Positions 7,672-14,938 of a stretch of 14,938 nucleotides of DNA are shown in pieces. The stretch is from Pseudomonadota bacterium (GTDB taxonomy: Bacteria > Pseudomonadota > Gammaproteobacteria > Acidiferrobacterales > UBA6901): the NCBI GenBank assembly GCA_021785795.1, contig JAJYEK010000084.1:1-14938 (forward strand). Direction: 5' to 3'. The notes beneath the pieces are model-generated. The model was not told the DNA's origin and did not search any database. It saw only the letters and a program-made list of their open reading frames with translations. Each line of letters begins with the position of its first letter. Within the stretch, counting starts at the first letter, position 1. The translations under genes were made by a program, and so were the position numbers.

Positions 7672-8394
7672 TCAGCCTAGCTGTTCGAGGATGCAGGACT
7701 TCTCGGTGCAGACCAGAACGCTGCCTCGGTCGTACCAGTCTCCGAGTACGGTGCGGTATGCCTTTTCTCCGCCCAGCTGGAACTCGTGCAGTCCCGGCCG
7801 GTGGGTATGCCCGTGAATCAGTCGTCGAACGCAGTGTGTAGTCATGGCCGCCTCGACGGCACCTTGGTTGACGTCCATGATTTCGGGCTTCTTTGCCGCC
7901 GTCGCGGCCTTGCTGCTTTCGCGCAGGCTGCGGACGATGGCTTGGCGTTCTGCCAGGCCCTTGGCGACAAACCGGCCGATCCACGCGGGATTGCGCACGG
8001 TGGCCCGGAATGTCTGGTATTCGACATCGTCCGTGCATAGGGTGTCTCCATGCATCAGCAGCACCGCCTGGCCATAGAGGTCGATGATCGACGGGTCCGG
8101 CAGCAGGCGCGTCCCGGTGGCCTGCTCAAACCTTCCATCCAGCAGGAAATCGCGGTTACCGTGCATCAGATATACCGGCGTCCCGGTGCCTGCCAGTGCC
8201 CGCAGGCCGTCCATGACGGGCAGGTAGCCGCTGAGCTTGGCGGCATCGTCGCCAATCCAGTACTCAAACAGGTCTCCAAGAATGTAGAGCGCATCGGCGT
8301 GGACGGCGCGTTCCCGCAGGAATCGCAGGAACAGTTCCGCGATTGCCGGCCTCTCAGCGCTTAGGTGCAAATCAGAAATGAACAGGGTGGCCAT
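7672..8394 (-). CDS. lpxH: UDP-2,3-diacylglucosamine diphosphatase LpxH
   Basis: Hydrolyses UDP-2,3-diacylglucosamine to lipid X and UMP, the fourth step of lipid A synthesis, at the cytoplasmic face of the inner membrane. The 240 residues equal the E. coli length. The metallophosphoesterase ligands are all present: SDLHL with Asp8 and His10, GDLFEYW with Asp41, HGNRDF (78-83) with Asn80, MHGD with His115, and IHGHTHRP with His194, His196 and His198. Its start lies 28 bases after the ppiB stop on the same strand, so the two are probably co-transcribed from the ppiB side. This pairing is also known in Pseudomonas. It converges with the secreted-protein gene across a hairpin. Confidence 0.96.
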   Translation of the reverse strand: MATLFISDLHLSAERPAIAELFLRFLRERAVHADALYILGDLFEYWIGDDAAKLSGYLPVMDGLRALAGTGTPVYLMHGNRDFLLDGRFEQATGTRLLPDPSIIDLYGQAVLLMHGDTLCTDDVEYQTFRATVRNPAWIGRFVAKGLAERQAIVRSLRESSKAATAAKKPEIMDVNQGAVEAAMTTHCVRRLIHGHTHRPGLHEFQLGGEKAYRTVLGDWYDRGSVLVCTEKSCILEQLG

Positions 8395-8422
8395 GAACCT
8401 GGGATCCGGGCAGGCCGGGGCG

Positions 8423-8923
8423 CTATTCGATCTCTGTTACGCTCTCGATGATCACTTCGGTGAGCGGGACGTTCTTGTGGCCGCCACGGCTGCCGGTGGG
8501 GACGCCCTTGATTCGGTCGACAACGGTCATCCCGTCGGTCACCTTTCCGAACACGCAATAGCCCCAACCCGCAGGTGCGGGCGCCGTGTAGTTCAGGAAG
8601 TCGTTGTCGACGACGTTTATGAAGAACTGGCTCGTGGCCGAATGTGGATCGCTGGTGCGTGCCATGGCAACGGTGCCGCGCTCGTTGCGAAGGCCGTTCA
8701 TGGCCTCGTTCTCGATGGGCGCGTTGGTGGCTTTCTGTACCATGCCGGCGCTGAACCCTCCGCCCTGGATCATAAAGTTGTCGATAATGCGGTGGAACAG
8801 GGTTCCGTCGAAAAAGCCTTCGCGCACATAGGATAGAAAATTCTCCACGGTCTTGGGCGCCCTCTGCTCGTCTAGCTCGAGAATGATTGCGCCGTAGCTG
8901 GTCAACATACGTACCCGTTTCAT
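8423..8923 (-). CDS. ppiB: Peptidyl-prolyl cis-trans isomerase B (cyclophilin), cytoplasmic
   Basis: A small cyclophilin of 166 residues that speeds proline isomerisation during protein folding. There is no signal peptide, so it is the cytoplasmic PpiB type rather than periplasmic PpiA. The cyclophilin core shows [16 protein letters not shown] at about 42-57, with active-site Arg45, Phe50 and Gln53. [15 protein letters not shown] and [10 protein letters not shown] follow in the usual order. No good Shine-Dalgarno precedes ATG 8923. An in-frame Met at residue 6 (codon 8908-8906) is an alternative start and would begin MLTSYG, close to many homologues. It heads the leftward ppiB-lpxH pair, divergent from gltX. 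Confidence 0.95.
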   Translation of the reverse strand: MKRVRMLTSYGAIILELDEQRAPKTVENFLSYVREGFFDGTLFHRIIDNFMIQGGGFSAGMVQKATNAPIENEAMNGLRNERGTVAMARTSDPHSATSQFFINVVDNDFLNYTAPAPAGWGYCVFGKVTDGMTVVDRIKGVPTGSRGGHKNVPLTEVIIESVTEIE

Positions 8924-8948
8924 AATAAGGTTGGCACTCGCATATAAT
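8919..8948 (+). promoter_or_regulatory. Candidate sigma-70 promoter for gltX-cysS
   Basis: A perfect TATAAT at 8943-8948 lies 18 bases after TTCATA (8919-8924, four of six matches to TTGACA). Initiation would fall near 8955, leaving a leader of about 100 bases before gltX, with a small hairpin CGGAC/GTCCG at 8987-8999. The box overlaps the start region of divergent ppiB, and the opposite strand reads TTATAT at the same place, so the two promoters may overlap. This is consensus matching by eye only. Confidence 0.4.
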
Positions 8949-9058
8949 TCGAAGGATTGAGCCGATCAGCCAGACAGCCTGTTCGCCGGACGGTGTCCGC
9001 CATACTTGGCGAGCATGTATTTTAATCCAGGCAATGCTTGGTTACCATTCTTTCCAAT

Positions 9059-10528
9059 ATGAGCGGCGCCTCCTTCAAGACCCGGTTTGCACCCAGCCCG
9101 ACGGGGCTTCTGCACCTTGGGAATGTTCGCACCGCCCTGTTCAATTTTCTGCTTGCCCGGAACCGAGGGGGGACGTTTCTGCTGCGCATCGAGGACACCG
9201 ATGCTGTCCGTGGCCACGAGCGGTATGCGCAAGCGCTCCAGGAGGACCTTCGGTGGCTGGGACTGGGCTGGGACGAGGGGCCGCTTGCGGATGGCGGGAA
9301 CGGGCCGTATTTCCAGTCGCAGCGCGGAGCCGTCTACGCCCGATATTTTTCGCTGCTGCTGGAGCAGGGATTCGCCTATCGGTGCTTTTGCACCGAGCAC
9401 GAACTCGAGATTGAGCGGCGCACGCAGATTGCGGCTGGTCGTCCGCCGCGTTACTCAGGCCGCTGCCGGCTCCTGACCGGGGATCAAATTCACGAGCGCC
9501 TGGCAGCCGGATCCCCCGCCACCCTGCGCTTCCATGTGGAAGCAGGGCCTGTCGCCAGCTTCGACGACCGGGTGCGCGGCCGTCAGTTTTTCCGTACCGA
9601 GGACATCGGTGATTTCGTGATTCGCCGCTCAGACGGAACGTCTTCATTTTTTTTCAGCAACGCCGTGGATGACGCCGTAATGGGCGTGACGCTGGTGGTT
9701 CGCGGCGAGGACCATCTGGCCAATACACCGCGCCAGATCCTGATCCTGCAGGCGCTGAACCTGCCGGTGCCGGAATACGCCCATATTGCGCTCGTGGTCG
9801 GTGCGGACGGTTCACCGCTCTCCAAGCGCAGCGGCAGCCGCAGTGTGCAGGAGCTGCGCGAGGGTGGGTTCCTTCCGCTTGCCATCTGCAACTATCTCGC
9901 ACGGCTTGGACATACTTACGAAGGCAATGAGTTTCTGTCGCTGGACGGTCTGACAGACGCATTCAGCGTGGATCGCCTGCACCGCGCGCCGGCGCGGTAC
10001 GATGAGGCCCAGCTTCTCCATTGGCAAAAGGAGGCGGTGCTGCACACCGCGGCAGATGAATTGTGGGGTTGGATAGGATCTGCCACGCACGCCACCGGCG
10101 CGCCCATAGCGGGGCTAGTACCACCCGAGCTTGCCGGACAGTTCGTCGAGACGGTGAGGGAAAATGTGACGACGCCGCGCGACGCCTATTTCTGGGCGGC
10201 GAACCTGTTTGCCGGTGATGTCTATGACGGTGAAGCGCAGGCCGTAATCGGCCGGGCAGGTGAGCAGTTCTTCAGATCGGCGCTCAATTGCCTGCAGAAC
10301 GGAGCCGATTTCAGGGGTTTCAGCGCTGTGCTCGGGGCGGCTACCGGCACGCGAGGCAAGTCGCTGTTCATGCCGCTGCGTGCCGCACTAAGCGGGGCGG
10401 TGTATGATGGCAAGTGGCCGAGGATATGGCCAAACGGGCCGACGCTAGAGCGGATCTGGAATCTGCTCGGGTCTGACCGTATCCGTGGCCGTCTGGAGGA
10501 GGCGGCACGGGTAGCCGGCACGAAATGA
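9059..10528 (+). CDS. gltX: Glutamyl-tRNA synthetase (GltX type)
   Basis: A class I aminoacyl-tRNA synthetase that attaches glutamate to tRNA. From ATG 9059 it has 489 residues, the usual length. Landmarks are RFAPSPTG (9-16) followed by HLGN (19-22, the HIGH motif), RIEDTD (43-48), and a zinc-type cluster CFC (Cys109, Cys111) with Cys136. LSKRSG (254-259) is the KMSKS-equivalent, where the common form is LSKRHG. The anticodon-binding region follows. No clear Shine-Dalgarno precedes ATG 9059; TTG 9038 in the same frame, with CAGG nearby, would add seven residues. The neighbours are lpxH, ppiB and cysS. In Pseudomonas the synthetase at this place is glnS, so this protein may charge tRNA-Gln as well as, or instead of, tRNA-Glu. 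That is an inference from context. Confidence 0.93.
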   Translation: MSGASFKTRFAPSPTGLLHLGNVRTALFNFLLARNRGGTFLLRIEDTDAVRGHERYAQALQEDLRWLGLGWDEGPLADGGNGPYFQSQRGAVYARYFSLLLEQGFAYRCFCTEHELEIERRTQIAAGRPPRYSGRCRLLTGDQIHERLAAGSPATLRFHVEAGPVASFDDRVRGRQFFRTEDIGDFVIRRSDGTSSFFFSNAVDDAVMGVTLVVRGEDHLANTPRQILILQALNLPVPEYAHIALVVGADGSPLSKRSGSRSVQELREGGFLPLAICNYLARLGHTYEGNEFLSLDGLTDAFSVDRLHRAPARYDEAQLLHWQKEAVLHTAADELWGWIGSATHATGAPIAGLVPPELAGQFVETVRENVTTPRDAYFWAANLFAGDVYDGEAQAVIGRAGEQFFRSALNCLQNGADFRGFSAVLGAATGTRGKSLFMPLRAALSGAVYDGKWPRIWPNGPTLERIWNLLGSDRIRGRLEEAARVAGTK

Positions 10529-10614
10529 CTCCCCGATCGGGCCGCTGCCCTTGAATCGCCTCTGTTCCCATAGCGAAATATCCATAGCCCAGACCTTGCC
10601 CCGGATTTGAGGAC

Positions 10615-12012
10615 ATGCTCGAGATATTCAACAGCCTTACCAAAAAAAAGGAGCCATTCCGTCCCATCGTGGCGGGTGAGGTGCGCATGTACGTCTGCGG
10701 CATGACTGTTTATGACTACTGCCATCTTGGTCACGGACGGGTTCTGGTGGTATTCGACATGATCGTGCGCTATCTGCGTGCGCGCGGCTACCGTGTCATC
10801 TACGTCCGTAACATCACCGATATTGACGACAAGATCATCCGCCGGGCCAACGACAACAACGAGCCAATCGATTCGCTGACGGAGCGGTTCACGCGCGCTA
10901 TGCACGAGGATGCGAGTGCTCTCGGTGTGGGTGCTCCGGATGCCGAGCCGCGGGCGACCGTATATATGCCAGAGATCATCTCGATGGTCCGGACCCTGAT
11001 CGACCGCGGATACGCCTATGTCGCCGCAAATGCGGACGTCTACTATCGAGTGCGCCGCTTTGCCTCCTATGGACAGCTTTCAGGGAAATCCCTGGAAGAC
11101 CTGCGTGTCGGGGCGCGCGTAGAGGCGGGTGAAGACAAGGATGATCCGCTGGATTTCGTGCTGTGGAAGGCGGCCAAGCCGGGTGAACCGAGCTGGAATT
11201 CGCCCTGGGGGCCGGGCCGCCCGGGCTGGCACATCGAGTGCTCGGCGATGTCGACCGCCTGTCTGGGCCATCATTTTGATATCCACGGGGGCGGCCTGGA
11301 TTTGCAGTTTCCGCACCATGAAAACGAAATTGCGCAAAGCGAGGCGGCGACCGGGGAAAAGTTCGTGAACGTCTGGATGCACAACGGTTTCGTCCGCGTC
11401 GACAATGAAAAAATGTCCAAGTCTCTGGGCAACTTCTTCACGCTGCGCGAGGTGATGAAGAACTACGACCCGGAAGTGGTGCGTTACTTCATCCTGGCGA
11501 GTCACTATCACAGTCCGCTCAACTACAGCAATGAGTCCCTGGATAATGCCAAGGCGGCGCTGACCCGGATGTATCTGTCGCTGAAGGATATTCCGGTCCC
11601 GCAGGCGGCCGCTGCCGCAGGGCCCCAGCCTGCGACCGGTTATGCCGAACAGTTCTTTGCCGCAATGGATGACGATTTCAATACGCCCGTGGCCATGGCG
11701 GTCCTTTTCGAAATTGCTCGGGAAATCAATCGTCTACAAGCATCTGAACCCAAAGCCGCCGCGTTGCTTGCCGTCGAGCTGCGGCGGCTGGCGGGGATCC
11801 TGGGCTTGCTGCAGAGCGATCCGGAGGCCTTTCTCCAGAGCGGACCGGGAGCGGGGCCGTCGACCGACCAGATCGAGGATTTGATTAGCCGCCGGTTAAC
11901 CGCCCGGCGTGCCAAGGACTGGGCGGAAGCCGATCGCATCCGTGATGAACTGAGGAGTCAGGGGGTCATCCTCGAAGATGCGGATGGGGGCACGAGCTGG
12001 CGTCGCGGCTGA
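10615..12012 (+). CDS. cysS: Cysteinyl-tRNA synthetase CysS
   Basis: A class I synthetase that charges tRNA-Cys with cysteine. The 465 residues are close to the E. coli length of 461. The catalytic zinc ligands fall at the same numbers as in E. coli: Cys28 (YVCGMTVYD), Cys209 (HIECS), His234 and Glu238 (FPHHENE). The HIGH motif is HLGH (37-40) and the KMSKS motif is exact at 266-270 (EKMSKSLGN). The DALR helical region and a short C-terminal tail ([13 protein letters not shown]) complete it. ATG 10615 has GAGG a few bases upstream. It follows gltX by 86 bases on the same strand, probably one transcript. The gap holds a palindrome CCCGATCGGG at 10532-10541. Confidence 0.97.
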   Translation: MLEIFNSLTKKKEPFRPIVAGEVRMYVCGMTVYDYCHLGHGRVLVVFDMIVRYLRARGYRVIYVRNITDIDDKIIRRANDNNEPIDSLTERFTRAMHEDASALGVGAPDAEPRATVYMPEIISMVRTLIDRGYAYVAANADVYYRVRRFASYGQLSGKSLEDLRVGARVEAGEDKDDPLDFVLWKAAKPGEPSWNSPWGPGRPGWHIECSAMSTACLGHHFDIHGGGLDLQFPHHENEIAQSEAATGEKFVNVWMHNGFVRVDNEKMSKSLGNFFTLREVMKNYDPEVVRYFILASHYHSPLNYSNESLDNAKAALTRMYLSLKDIPVPQAAAAAGPQPATGYAEQFFAAMDDDFNTPVAMAVLFEIAREINRLQASEPKAAALLAVELRRLAGILGLLQSDPEAFLQSGPGAGPSTDQIEDLISRRLTARRAKDWAEADRIRDELRSQGVILEDADGGTSWRRG

Positions 12013-12035
12013 TTCTCGGTTACCCGGCAGCATTT

Positions 12036-12083
12036 CTGGCAGGACTGGTTTGCCAGGGGTACGGCATTTGGCGGTTTTCCGCC
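12036..12083 (+). terminator. Two consecutive hairpins after cysS, possible terminator
   Basis: CTGGCA (12036-12041) pairs with TGCCAG (12051-12056). Farther on, GGCGG (12070-12074) pairs with CCGCC (12079-12083) around a TTTT loop. They lie 24 to 71 bases after the cysS stop, where transcription should end before the ilv operon. Neither is followed by a T-run, so an intrinsic terminator is not proven. Confidence 0.35.
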
Positions 12084-12105
12084 CTGGCGGACTTGACCCT
12101 GGCGG
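12082..12105 (+). repeat. 9-bp direct repeat CCCTGGCGG upstream of ilvB
   Basis: CCCTGGCGG occurs at 12082-12090 and again at 12097-12105, a 15-base period. The second copy overlaps the possible -35 region of the ilv promoter. A tandem pair of this sort could be a regulator site, but no known operator is recognised and chance is possible in GC-rich DNA. Confidence 0.45.
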
Positions 12106-12121
12106 CGCTTATAAGTAACTT
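12093..12121 (+). promoter_or_regulatory. Weak candidate promoter for ilvBNC
   Basis: TTGACC (12093-12098) is a good -35 match. At 17 bases spacing it faces only TAACTT (12116-12121), a poor -10. TATAAG at 12110-12115 is a better -10 box but is only 11 bases away. The position, about 75-100 bases before ilvB, suits an operon promoter. The 41-codon frame from ATG 12125 shows no run of Ile, Val or Leu codons, so a classical attenuation leader peptide is not seen. Confidence 0.25.
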
Positions 12122-12194
12122 CTCATGTCTTGGTTCCGAAAATTCGGGTTGATGCCCATTTCCGCCGGCATCATGACCCATCCGAGGACGTGCC

Positions 12195-13928
12195 GTGGAA
12201 TTGACGGGTGCAGAGATCTTTGTCCGCTGTCTGCGGGACGAGGGCGTTGAGTATGTGTTCGGGTATCCGGGAGGGGCGTCGCTTCACATCTATGACGCGC
12301 TTTACAAGCAGGATGCGGTAAAGCATATCCTGGTCCGGCATGAACAAGGTGCCGCCCATGCGGCGGATGGCTATGCGCGCTCCAGCGGCAAGCCCGGCGT
12401 AGTGCTGGTGACCTCCGGTCCCGGCGTGACGAATACGGTCACCGGCATCGCTACGGCCTACATGGACTCGATTCCCATCGTGGTATTCAGCGGGCAGGTC
12501 GCCACCAGCCTGATCGGCAACGATGCTTTCCAGGAAGTGGACGCAGTCGGCATCACGCGCCCCTGTGTCAAGCACAATTTTCTGGTCAAGGACGTCAAGG
12601 ACCTGGCAGCCACGATAAAGAAGGCATTCTATATCGCCACCACCGGCCGTCCTGGCCCCGTGGTGGTAGACATCCCCAAGGACGTCACCGCGTGCAAAGC
12701 GGAGTACCACTATCCCAAGGAGATCTCGCTGCGGTCCTATTCTCCTGTTACCAAAGGGCATTCCGGCCAGATCCGCAAGGCGGTGGATCTCATTCTCCAG
12801 GCCAAGCGCCCCATGGTCTATACGGGAGGAGGGGTGATCCTCGGTGAGGGCTCGAAACTGCTCACCGAATTCGTGCGCCTGCTTGGTTACCCCTGCACCA
12901 ACACGCTGATGGGTTTGGGCGGGTTTCCGGCCACGGACCCCCTGTTTGTCGGTATGCTCGGAATGCACGGCACTTACGAAGCCAACATGGCGATGCACGA
13001 GTGCGACGTGCTGATTGCCATCGGTGCGCGGTTCGACGACCGCGTGACCGGGGATCTCGGTAAGTTCTGTCCGCATGCGCGCATTGTCCATGTGGATATA
13101 GACCCTTCGTCCATCTCCAAGAACGTCCCTGTCGAGATTCCGATCGTGGGTTCGGTCGACAACGTGCTCAGAGACATGATCAGGCTCGTCAAGGCCAGCA
13201 AGCTTCGGCCGGACAAGGCGGCGCTGCAGGCATGGTGGAAGCAGATCGACGAGTGGCGTGGCCTCGAGTGCCTGAAATACGAGCACAGCGACAAGGTGAT
13301 CAAGCCCCAGGCGGTGCTCGAAAAACTGTACGAACTCACCCAAGGTGGCGCATTCGTCACTTCTGACGTCGGACAACATCAGATGTGGACGGCCCAGTTC
13401 TACAAGTTTGACAAGCCGCGACGCTGGATCAATTCCGGCGGCCTCGGAACCATGGGCTTCGGGTTGCCGGCGGCTATCGGGGCGCAGTTCGCGCATCCTG
13501 GGGAGACCGTGGTCTGCGTCACCGGCGAGGCCAGCATACAGATGTGTATCCAGGAGCTGTCAACCTGCAAGCAGTACAGCCTGCCGATCAAGATCGTGAA
13601 TCTGAATAACCGCTACATGGGGATGGTGCGCCAGTGGCAGGAATTCTTCTATGATCGCCGCTACTCGCATTCGTACATGGATGCGCTTCCGGATTTCATC
13701 AAGCTTGCCGAAAGCTACGGCCACGTGGGCATGCAGATCGACAAGCCTTCTGACGTCGAGAGCGCCCTGAAGGAAGCGTTCAAGCTCAAGGACCGCTTGG
13801 TGTTCATGGATTTCATCACCGATCAGACGGAAAACGTCTATCCGATGATTGCGGCCGGGAAAGGGCAGCACGAGATGCAATTGTCTCCCTGCCACCGGGG
13901 CGCCACCTCCGAGCGGGAACTGGCGTGA
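12195..13928 (+). CDS. ilvB: Acetolactate synthase, large catalytic subunit
   Basis: A ThDP enzyme that makes acetolactate from two pyruvates, or acetohydroxybutyrate from pyruvate and 2-oxobutyrate: the first common step of valine, leucine and isoleucine synthesis. The 577 residues and three-domain layout are normal. Key sites are FGYPGG (22-27), the catalytic glutamate Glu50 in RHEQGAAH, the FAD-binding middle domain with GARFDDRVTGDLGKF, and the C-terminal ThDP/Mg motif. That motif reads GEASIQM (Gly444-Glu445) ... NLNNRYMGMVRQW, where the classical form is GDG...NN. The start is GTG 12195 with GAGGA (12184-12188) six bases upstream; no in-frame ATG is closer to the conserved N-terminus. 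The stop overlaps the ilvN start by one base, so the two subunits are co-translated. Confidence 0.97.
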   Translation: MELTGAEIFVRCLRDEGVEYVFGYPGGASLHIYDALYKQDAVKHILVRHEQGAAHAADGYARSSGKPGVVLVTSGPGVTNTVTGIATAYMDSIPIVVFSGQVATSLIGNDAFQEVDAVGITRPCVKHNFLVKDVKDLAATIKKAFYIATTGRPGPVVVDIPKDVTACKAEYHYPKEISLRSYSPVTKGHSGQIRKAVDLILQAKRPMVYTGGGVILGEGSKLLTEFVRLLGYPCTNTLMGLGGFPATDPLFVGMLGMHGTYEANMAMHECDVLIAIGARFDDRVTGDLGKFCPHARIVHVDIDPSSISKNVPVEIPIVGSVDNVLRDMIRLVKASKLRPDKAALQAWWKQIDEWRGLECLKYEHSDKVIKPQAVLEKLYELTQGGAFVTSDVGQHQMWTAQFYKFDKPRRWINSGGLGTMGFGLPAAIGAQFAHPGETVVCVTGEASIQMCIQELSTCKQYSLPIKIVNLNNRYMGMVRQWQEFFYDRRYSHSYMDALPDFIKLAESYGHVGMQIDKPSDVESALKEAFKLKDRLVFMDFITDQTENVYPMIAAGKGQHEMQLSPCHRGATSERELA

Positions 13929-14419
13929 TGCGTCACATCATATCGATCCTGCTGGAGAATGAGTCGGGCGCGTTGTCGCGGGTAGCCGGGCTGTTTTCAG
14001 CGCGTGGCTACAACATCGAGTCGCTCACGGTGGCGGTAACCGAAGATTCGACGCTTTCGCGCATGACCGTGGTGACGCGCGGGTCGGATGAGATCATCGA
14101 GCAGATCACCAAACAGCTCAACAAGCTGGTAGACGTGGTTAAGCTCGTGGACCTGACCGAAGGGGCGCACATCGAACGTGAAATGCTGTTGATCAAGGTT
14201 GAGGCGGTCAACGGTGCCCGCGATGAGGTCAAGCGTCTTTCCGACATATTCCGGGGAAGGATCATCGATGTGACGGAAAGGGCTTATACGATCGAGCTTA
14301 CCGGGACCGGAGACAAGCTGGATGCGTTTCTCCAGGCTCTGGGAAAGACCGGTATAATTGAGGTTGTCCGGTCGGGCCCATCCGCCATCGCCCGGGGAGA
14401 CAAAGGTTTGCAGCTGTAA
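13928..14419 (+). CDS. ilvN: Acetolactate synthase, small regulatory subunit
   Basis: The regulatory partner of IlvB; it raises activity and in this family mediates feedback inhibition by valine. The 163 residues match the long IlvH/IlvN type. The N-terminal ACT domain begins directly with RHIISILLENESGALSRVAG and contains the effector-site region LFSARGYNIESL. A second ACT-like C-terminal domain follows (EREMLLIKVEA, then LTGTGDKLDAFLQAL). ATG 13928 overlaps the ilvB stop as TGATG and gives the conserved MRHIISILLEN start; GTG 13925 would add only one residue. ilvC follows after 115 bases. Confidence 0.96.
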   Translation: MRHIISILLENESGALSRVAGLFSARGYNIESLTVAVTEDSTLSRMTVVTRGSDEIIEQITKQLNKLVDVVKLVDLTEGAHIEREMLLIKVEAVNGARDEVKRLSDIFRGRIIDVTERAYTIELTGTGDKLDAFLQALGKTGIIEVVRSGPSAIARGDKGLQL

Positions 14420-14534
14420 GGGCAGGTTATCTCGCGGGTCCGGCGCCGCGGTCCGCTCGCGTTCCGGGTCGACCGTCCGGATGGGCCGGCAGTGGGCTTC
14501 GGGAACTACAATACTTTGAATAGAGGTTTCTGTC

Positions 14535-14938
14535 ATGAAGGTCTATTACGACAAAGATGCTGACCTTTCCGTCATTCGCGGCAAGAAGGTGGCGATCGTA
14601 GGGTACGGGTCCCAGGGGCATGCCCATGCCCTCAATCTCAAGGAGAGCGGCGTGCAGGTAACTGTTGCCCTGCGCGAAGGTTCCGCTTCGATCGCGAAGG
14701 CGAAAAACGCCGGTCTCATGGTCAAGGGCATCGCAGAAGCCGTCAAGGACGCAGACCTGGTGATGATTCTGGCGCCGGACGAGCAGCACAAGAAGCTTTA
14801 CGCGCAAAGCATCGAGACCAATCTCAAGCAAGGCGCGACGCTGGCAGTTGCACATGGCTTTTCGGTCCATTTCGGGTTCATCCAGCCCAGGGCTGACCTG
14901 GATGTCATCATGATCGCGCCCAAGGGTCCGGGACACCT
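14535..14938 (+). CDS. ilvC: Ketol-acid reductoisomerase, 3' end cut off by window
   Basis: Converts acetolactate to dihydroxyisovalerate (and the isoleucine counterpart) with NADPH and Mg, the step after IlvBN. The window holds the first 134 residues of about 338. The Rossmann motif [13 protein letters not shown] is at 23-35. LREGSAS (47-53) with Arg48 and two serines fits NADPH preference. AHGF (106-109) carries the catalytic-site His107, and APKGPGH is the last visible motif. This is the short class I form. ATG 14535 follows GAGG (14523-14526). The 115-base gap after ilvN contains TACAAT at 14507-14512, which could be a -10 box of an internal promoter, without a good -35. Confidence 0.97.
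   Translation, partial: MKVYYDKDADLSVIRGKKVAIVGYGSQGHAHALNLKESGVQVTVALREGSASIAKAKNAGLMVKGIAEAVKDADLVMILAPDEQHKKLYAQSIETNLKQGATLAVAHGFSVHFGFIQPRADLDVIMIAPKGPGH

Noticed and set aside
10568..10588. Direct repeat CCATAGC with 14-base period before cysS
   Set aside because: Seven bases is too short to stand out, with no nearby supporting site.
12125..12250. Attenuation leader peptide before ilvB
   Set aside because: The 41-codon frame is not enriched in Ile, Val or Leu codons and overlaps the ilvB start in another frame; no terminator/antiterminator pair is evident.
12171..13496. Antisense 441-codon frame opposite ilvB
   Set aside because: Long only because of codon bias on the ilvB strand; composition (many His, Asp, Arg) is typical of a shadow frame.

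Overview
The window is a GC-rich stretch of a Gram-negative proteobacterial chromosome. The gene order and protein sequences fit a gammaproteobacterium, possibly a sulfur-oxidising lineage, but genus cannot be told from the sequence. LpxH (lipid A synthesis) shows an outer membrane. The pairs purF-metZ and lpxH-ppiB // aaRS-cysS are arrangements I know from Pseudomonas-type genomes.

Left part (1-5275): the 3' three quarters of purF (purine synthesis) and, downstream on the same strand, metZ (O-succinylhomoserine sulfhydrylase, methionine synthesis). The intergenic gap between them holds a complete bacterial group II intron (best boundaries 1596-3960). It has a full-length reverse transcriptase/maturase/HNH-endonuclease gene, a canonical domain V, and a domain VI with bulged branch-point A. 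It lies in the sense orientation, so it could splice out of a purF-metZ transcript.

Middle (5276-7671): a 333-base stretch without a convincing gene, then a MOFRL-type glycerate 2-kinase. Its stop codon overlaps (ATGA) the start of an unrecognised secreted protein. A hairpin separates these from the convergent genes that follow.

Right-middle (7672-12012): ppiB and lpxH run leftward as a pair. Divergently, a glutamyl-tRNA synthetase and cysS run rightward. The GluRS gene sits where Pseudomonas has glnS, which raises the possibility that it is a tRNA-Gln-charging (indirect-pathway) GluRS. A perfect TATAAT lies in the divergent spacer.

Right end (12013-14938): the branched-chain amino acid operon ilvB-ilvN-ilvC. 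ilvB and ilvN overlap by one base; ilvC runs off the window.

No tRNA, rRNA or CRISPR array was seen. Apart from the intron the content is housekeeping. The strongest points for a second look are the intron in a biosynthetic gene cluster, the GluRS at the glnS locus, and the kinase-coupled secreted protein of unknown function.
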